From Burkholderia sp. BCC0506 (GTDB taxonomy: Bacteria > Pseudomonadota > Gammaproteobacteria > Burkholderiales > Burkholderiaceae): 64,000 nt of DNA. Location: contig NZ_CADFEN010000006.1 of NCBI RefSeq assembly GCF_902833145.1, positions 1-64,000 on the forward strand, given 5' to 3'. Numbering within the stretch: the first letter of the stretch is position 1; each line of letters opens with the position of its first letter. The notes beneath the pieces were generated by a model that ran no database searches, was not told the DNA's origin, and saw only the letters and a program-made list of their open reading frames with translations. The translations under genes were made by a program, and so were the position numbers. Shown in pieces: positions 60,741 through 64,000 of the stretch.

Positions 60741-61124
60741 TCACGCCTCGGTCGCGCACCGCGTCGCCTGCCACGCGAACAGGCACCAGCGGCCCTGGTC
60801 GTGCGTGTGCACGGACGTATAGGCGATCGGAAAGACGAGCCCGCCGTTGTTCGTTTCCATCTCGATCAACGCGCGGCCGGTGACGACGCAGGTGGCGTCG
60901 CCGACCGGCAGCACGTCCTGCGACTGGATTTCGATCTGGCGATAGCGGCGGCGGCCGGCGACGATGGCGTCGATGAACTGCTGCTTGGTTTCGCGCTTGC
61001 CGTTGGTATGGACGAAAAACACCTTGTCCGACAGCAGCGCGTCGAGCGCCTCGCCGTCGCCGTCCACCATCGCCCGGAACCGGTCGCGCTCGAGCGCGCG
61101 GATCGCATCGACCACCTTCGCCAT
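60741..61124 (-). CDS. NTF2-like (DUF4440/SnoaL-type) protein
   Basis: 127 aa from ATG 61124 with GAGGAG upstream. Cystatin-like alpha+beta barrel: VVDAIRALERDRFRAMVDGDGEALDALLSDKVFFVHTNGKRETKQQFIDAI, VLPVGDATCVVTGRALIEMET, YTSVHTHDQGRWCLFAWQATR. Such domains bind small molecules or act as ketosteroid-isomerase-like enzymes; no catalytic residues can be assigned. Downstream of and possibly co-transcribed with the PagL gene (45-base gap). Confidence 0.78.
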   Translation of the reverse strand: MAKVVDAIRALERDRFRAMVDGDGEALDALLSDKVFFVHTNGKRETKQQFIDAIVAGRRRYRQIEIQSQDVLPVGDATCVVTGRALIEMETNNGGLVFPIAYTSVHTHDQGRWCLFAWQATRCATEA

Positions 61125-61169
61125 CGCCTGACTCCTCGGCAACGCGCCCGCCTTGCACGGGCGTGCGGA

Positions 61170-61739
61170 TCAGAAGTTGTACTGCAGGTAGAACTGGTGG
61201 AAATTTATACTAGGATTCGGCTCTTTGATACCCGCGTTAGACACATGTTCGAAACGGTAGCCGACCTGATACTGTTGCCGTTGGCCGAACTGCACGCCCA
61301 CGCCGCCCGTCGGCGCGAACTGGAACGCGGTCGACAGCGAGAAATTGTTCGAGATCGTCGGGTGCGTCAGCAGCCGGACGCCGCCGCCCGCCTCGATGAA
61401 CGGGCGAATCTCTCCGCTATTCTTGATGAAGCGGAACATCGGCGTCACGCCGAACTCGCCGATGCTGCCGTGGACATTGCCGCCCGTGTGCCAGTAGGCG
61501 GCGTGCCCTTCGACGACGAACGCGAAGTGCCAGCCGCCGATTTCCCACCAGTTCCAGCCCGGATCCCACACCACGCCGAGATCGGCCTTGTCGATCCCGC
61601 GACGATCGGAAAACCCGCCGCCCGCCTGGATCCCCCATCGATCCGCGAAGGCCGCACCCGATCCGCCCAGAAGAGATGCCGCCAGCATCGCATGCAACAC
61701 CAGCCGGCTGCAGGGCCGGCGATTCTTCTTATTGTTCAT
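61170..61739 (-). CDS. lipid A 3-O-deacylase, PagL family
   Basis: 189 aa. Signal peptide ends AAFA. Eight-stranded outer-membrane barrel with the PagL signature FEHVSNAGIKEPNPSINF near the C terminus, giving the catalytic His and Ser. The chain ends in phenylalanine (FYLQYNF). It removes the 3-hydroxyacyl chain from lipid A, which alters innate-immune recognition. ATG 61739 follows GGAGTGTCAG. Lies immediately upstream and divergent from rpoH, so a stress-linked expression is possible. Confidence 0.9.
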   Translation of the reverse strand: MNNKKNRRPCSRLVLHAMLAASLLGGSGAAFADRWGIQAGGGFSDRRGIDKADLGVVWDPGWNWWEIGGWHFAFVVEGHAAYWHTGGNVHGSIGEFGVTPMFRFIKNSGEIRPFIEAGGGVRLLTHPTISNNFSLSTAFQFAPTGGVGVQFGQRQQYQVGYRFEHVSNAGIKEPNPSINFHQFYLQYNF

Positions 61740-61978
61740 CTGACACTCCAACTTTGTGGGTTGAATGGAGCCTGCCGCAACGGCCGGGCCCGAGCGAACT
61801 GAATGGTATGGTAAAGGACTTTTCGGATCGGCATCACGAAGCGAAATTGTTTGCTTCCAAAACGACAAAAATCGAAATCGTCTACTGATTCCCATCAGAA
61901 ACAACGGCTTACGGAACTTCATGGGATGCGCCCTGCCGCAGATTAGACTATCGATTCAGTCGGTTCGATAGAAAATCG

Positions 61979-62006
61979 GGAACTCGGATGCCCCCGCCCA
62001 CTCTAA
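61979..62006 (+). promoter_or_regulatory. candidate sigma-E promoter of rpoH
   Basis: GGAACTC (61979-61985), 16-base spacer, TCTAA (62002-62006), close to the sigma-E consensus GGAACTT-N16-TCTGA. Transcription would start near 62012, at the left edge of the CIRCE operator. Confidence 0.6.
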
Positions 62007-62010
62007 GGAA

Positions 62011-62037
62011 TTAGCACTCGTCTTGCGGGAGTGCTAA
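62011..62037. promoter_or_regulatory. perfect CIRCE element (HrcA operator) upstream of rpoH
   Basis: TTAGCACTC-N9-GAGTGCTAA, an exact match to the CIRCE consensus, 61 bases before the rpoH start codon. It predicts repression of rpoH by HrcA, linking the HrcA and sigma-32 branches of the heat-shock response. Confidence 0.93.
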
Positions 62038-62098
62038 GATGGCCCACGGAATCTCATTCGAGACCGGGGGTTTGTCCCTGATTCCAAAGGAGTTTTTA

Positions 62099-63034
<936 letters not shown>

Positions 63035-63061
63035 ATCCCGGCGATTCAGAGCGCCTCATCG

Positions 63062-63094
63062 AAAACCGCTGCCCGACCGGCAGCGGTTTTTTTT
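63062..63094 (+). terminator. intrinsic terminator after rpoH
   Basis: AAAACCGCTGCC, five-base loop, GGCAGCGG followed by eight T residues. Located 28 bases after the rpoH stop codon. Confidence 0.95.
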
Positions 63095-63401
63095 CGTCCG
63101 TTTCTCCACTGCTTTTCTTCCGCTTTTCAGCGTGTTTCACGCTCCGGTTACGCGTCGATTAATTGACCCGATTCATCGGGTATTACGCCATTTGCGGTGC
63201 CCGTCCGCATAAGCTTGATCTACCTCAACTTTTCCCCCGCGCTTCGCGACGGTCTGCCGCAGCGCAGCACTCGGCATCGGAAAGCCGTCCTTTTAAAATT
63301 GGCATGTCAGGCGCAAAAGGATTAAAACAGCTTCACGGCCGTCACGAATCCGACGTAAAGTCGCCCCCAAATCCGTCATAAATCGATTCAGGATAATCGC
63401 C
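63095..63401. promoter_or_regulatory. cyd operon upstream region
   Basis: 307 bases between the rpoH terminator and cydP. It contains a 14-bp palindrome CCCGAT-TC-ATCGGG (63167-63180), an FNR/ANR-like TTGAT-N4-CTCAA (63215-63228) and a TAAAAT hexamer (63294-63299). No coding frame. Confidence 0.55.
63215..63228 (+). promoter_or_regulatory. FNR/ANR-like box upstream of cyd operon
   Basis: TTGAT-CTAC-CTCAA: nine of ten conserved positions of TTGAT-N4-ATCAA. It lies about 190 bases before cydP, and low-oxygen activation of cytochrome bd genes by FNR-type regulators is well known. Confidence 0.55.
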
Positions 63402-63677
63402 TTGATCTCGATCAATAAAGAGCCTGCGCCGCCCTCGCGGCCGGCCGGCACGATCGGCTGGCGTGCACGCATCGCCGCCTGGGCACGCGGACCGACCCTC
63501 GCCCGCGACATCGCCCTGGTGCTGATCGTCAAGCTGATCCTCCTGATGTCGCTCAAATACGCATTCTTCAATCATCCGCAGGCCGAGCACATGTCGTTGC
63601 CGCCTGCCGCCGTGGCCGAGAAGCTGCTCTCGGTGCCGGCGCCTGCATCCTCCGAGGGAGACCACCATGATAAGTAG
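63402..63677 (+). CDS. cydP: CydP-type small subunit of cytochrome bd oxidase
   Basis: 91 aa from a TTG with CAGGATAATC upstream. One transmembrane helix ([21 protein letters not shown]) preceded by a basic, proline-rich N terminus. This small protein precedes cydA in many betaproteobacteria and is annotated as putative small subunit CydP; function is not established. Its last eleven bases overlap the cydA start, implying coupled translation. Confidence 0.8.
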   Translation: MISINKEPAPPSRPAGTIGWRARIAAWARGPTLARDIALVLIVKLILLMSLKYAFFNHPQAEHMSLPPAAVAEKLLSVPAPASSEGDHHDK

Positions 63678-64000
63678 CGAAGTCGTCGATCTGTCGCGTC
63701 TGCAGTTCGGCATCACGGCGCTCTACCACTTCCTGTTCGTGCCGCTGACGCTCGGCCTGTCCTGGCTGCTCGTCATCATGGAAGCCGTGTACGTGATGAC
63801 CGGCAAACAGGTCTACAAGGACATGACCCAGTTCTGGGGCAAGCTGTTCGGGATCAATTTCGCGATGGGCGTGACGACCGGCATCACGCTCGAATTCCAG
63901 TTCGGCACGAACTGGTCGTACTACTCGCACTACGTCGGCGACATCTTCGGCGTGCCGCTCGCGGTCGAAGGCCTGATGGCGTTCTTCCTGGAATCGACGT
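63667..64000 (+). CDS. cydA: cytochrome bd ubiquinol oxidase subunit I, 5' part (cut by window edge)
   Basis: The first 111 codons are present. The N terminus [38 protein letters not shown] holds the heme b595 ligand histidine near residue 19 (YHFLF), and [51 protein letters not shown] continues the first helices. Quinol oxidase with high oxygen affinity. The start overlaps cydP by 11 bases (ATGATAAGTAG). Confidence 0.96.
   Translation, partial: MISSEVVDLSRLQFGITALYHFLFVPLTLGLSWLLVIMEAVYVMTGKQVYKDMTQFWGKLFGINFAMGVTTGITLEFQFGTNWSYYSHYVGDIFGVPLAVEGLMAFFLEST

Larger units (their letters stand above)
61740..62098. other. divergent pagL-rpoH control region
   Basis: 359 bases. The pagL-side half (61740-61940) is AT-rich with no recognised site. 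A CTATCG-N12-CGATAG inverted repeat occurs at 61948-61971. The rpoH-side part holds a sigma-E-like promoter at 61979, CIRCE at 62011 and a structured leader before the rpoH start. Confidence 0.6.

Overview
The window reads as ordinary chromosomal core sequence from a Burkholderia, most likely a Burkholderia cepacia complex species. The basis is very high GC, dense short-gap gene packing, and gene orders typical of Burkholderiales: kdsD-kdsC-lptC-lptA-lptB-rpoN-hpf-ptsN-hprK-rapZ; TPR gene-lolB-ispE-tRNA-Gln-prs-rplY-pth-hisC; rsmD-coaD-fdx next to ftsY; rpoH followed by cydP-cydA. I see no rRNA, insertion sequence, prophage or CRISPR array. The species assignment is inference from protein recognition, not from a search.

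Layout. 1-1025: end of ilvA and complete queF. 1153-6771: VOC protein, then a D-amino-acid cluster (RidA, N-acyl-D-amino-acid deacylase, RpiR regulator, divergent D-serine-deaminase-like PLP enzyme) with a perfect operator-like palindrome between the divergent genes, then a DJ-1/PfpI protein. 6840-15518: MarR regulator and DHA2 exporter, EcsC protein, HSL-type esterase, CHRD protein, unknown outer-membrane barrel, class II aldolase, phospholipase D-like lipoprotein. 15860-23859: M48 lipoprotein peptidase, two small proteins, PHA genes (phaB, phaA, phasin), ParA-like ATPase, two DNA glycosylases, ssb. 23957-34864: MFS carrier, uvrA, AI-2E family permease, purU, Nudix protein, LysE exporter, apt, Kef-type antiporter.

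34990-43571 is an envelope and nitrogen/carbon control superoperon. It covers Kdo synthesis (kdsD, kdsC), LPS transport (lptCAB), sigma-54 (rpoN), ribosome hibernation (hpf), and PTS-Ntr/HPr kinase/RapZ regulation. 43599-57418: Lon-N protein, mutY and mutM (oxidised-guanine repair), TPR protein, lolB, ispE, tRNA-Gln, prs, rplY, pth, hisC, ferredoxin, coaD, rsmD, ftsY, maiA. 57606-64000: ybiB, leuA with a leader-peptide region, an NTF2-like protein, PagL-like lipid A deacylase, rpoH, and the start of the cytochrome bd operon.

The most interesting content is regulatory. leuA is preceded by a promoter and a short leader ORF rich in the rare leucine codon CTA, overlapping alternating hairpins. 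rpoH carries a candidate sigma-E promoter directly followed by a perfect CIRCE operator and a hairpin touching its ribosome binding site. The cyd operon has an FNR/ANR-like half-palindrome. An intrinsic-terminator hairpin abuts the apt ribosome binding site. An orphan terminator at 11548-11573 suggests a small RNA. The 3' parts of rpoN and ispE switch to AT-rich, rare-codon usage. No wholly new multi-gene system is evident.
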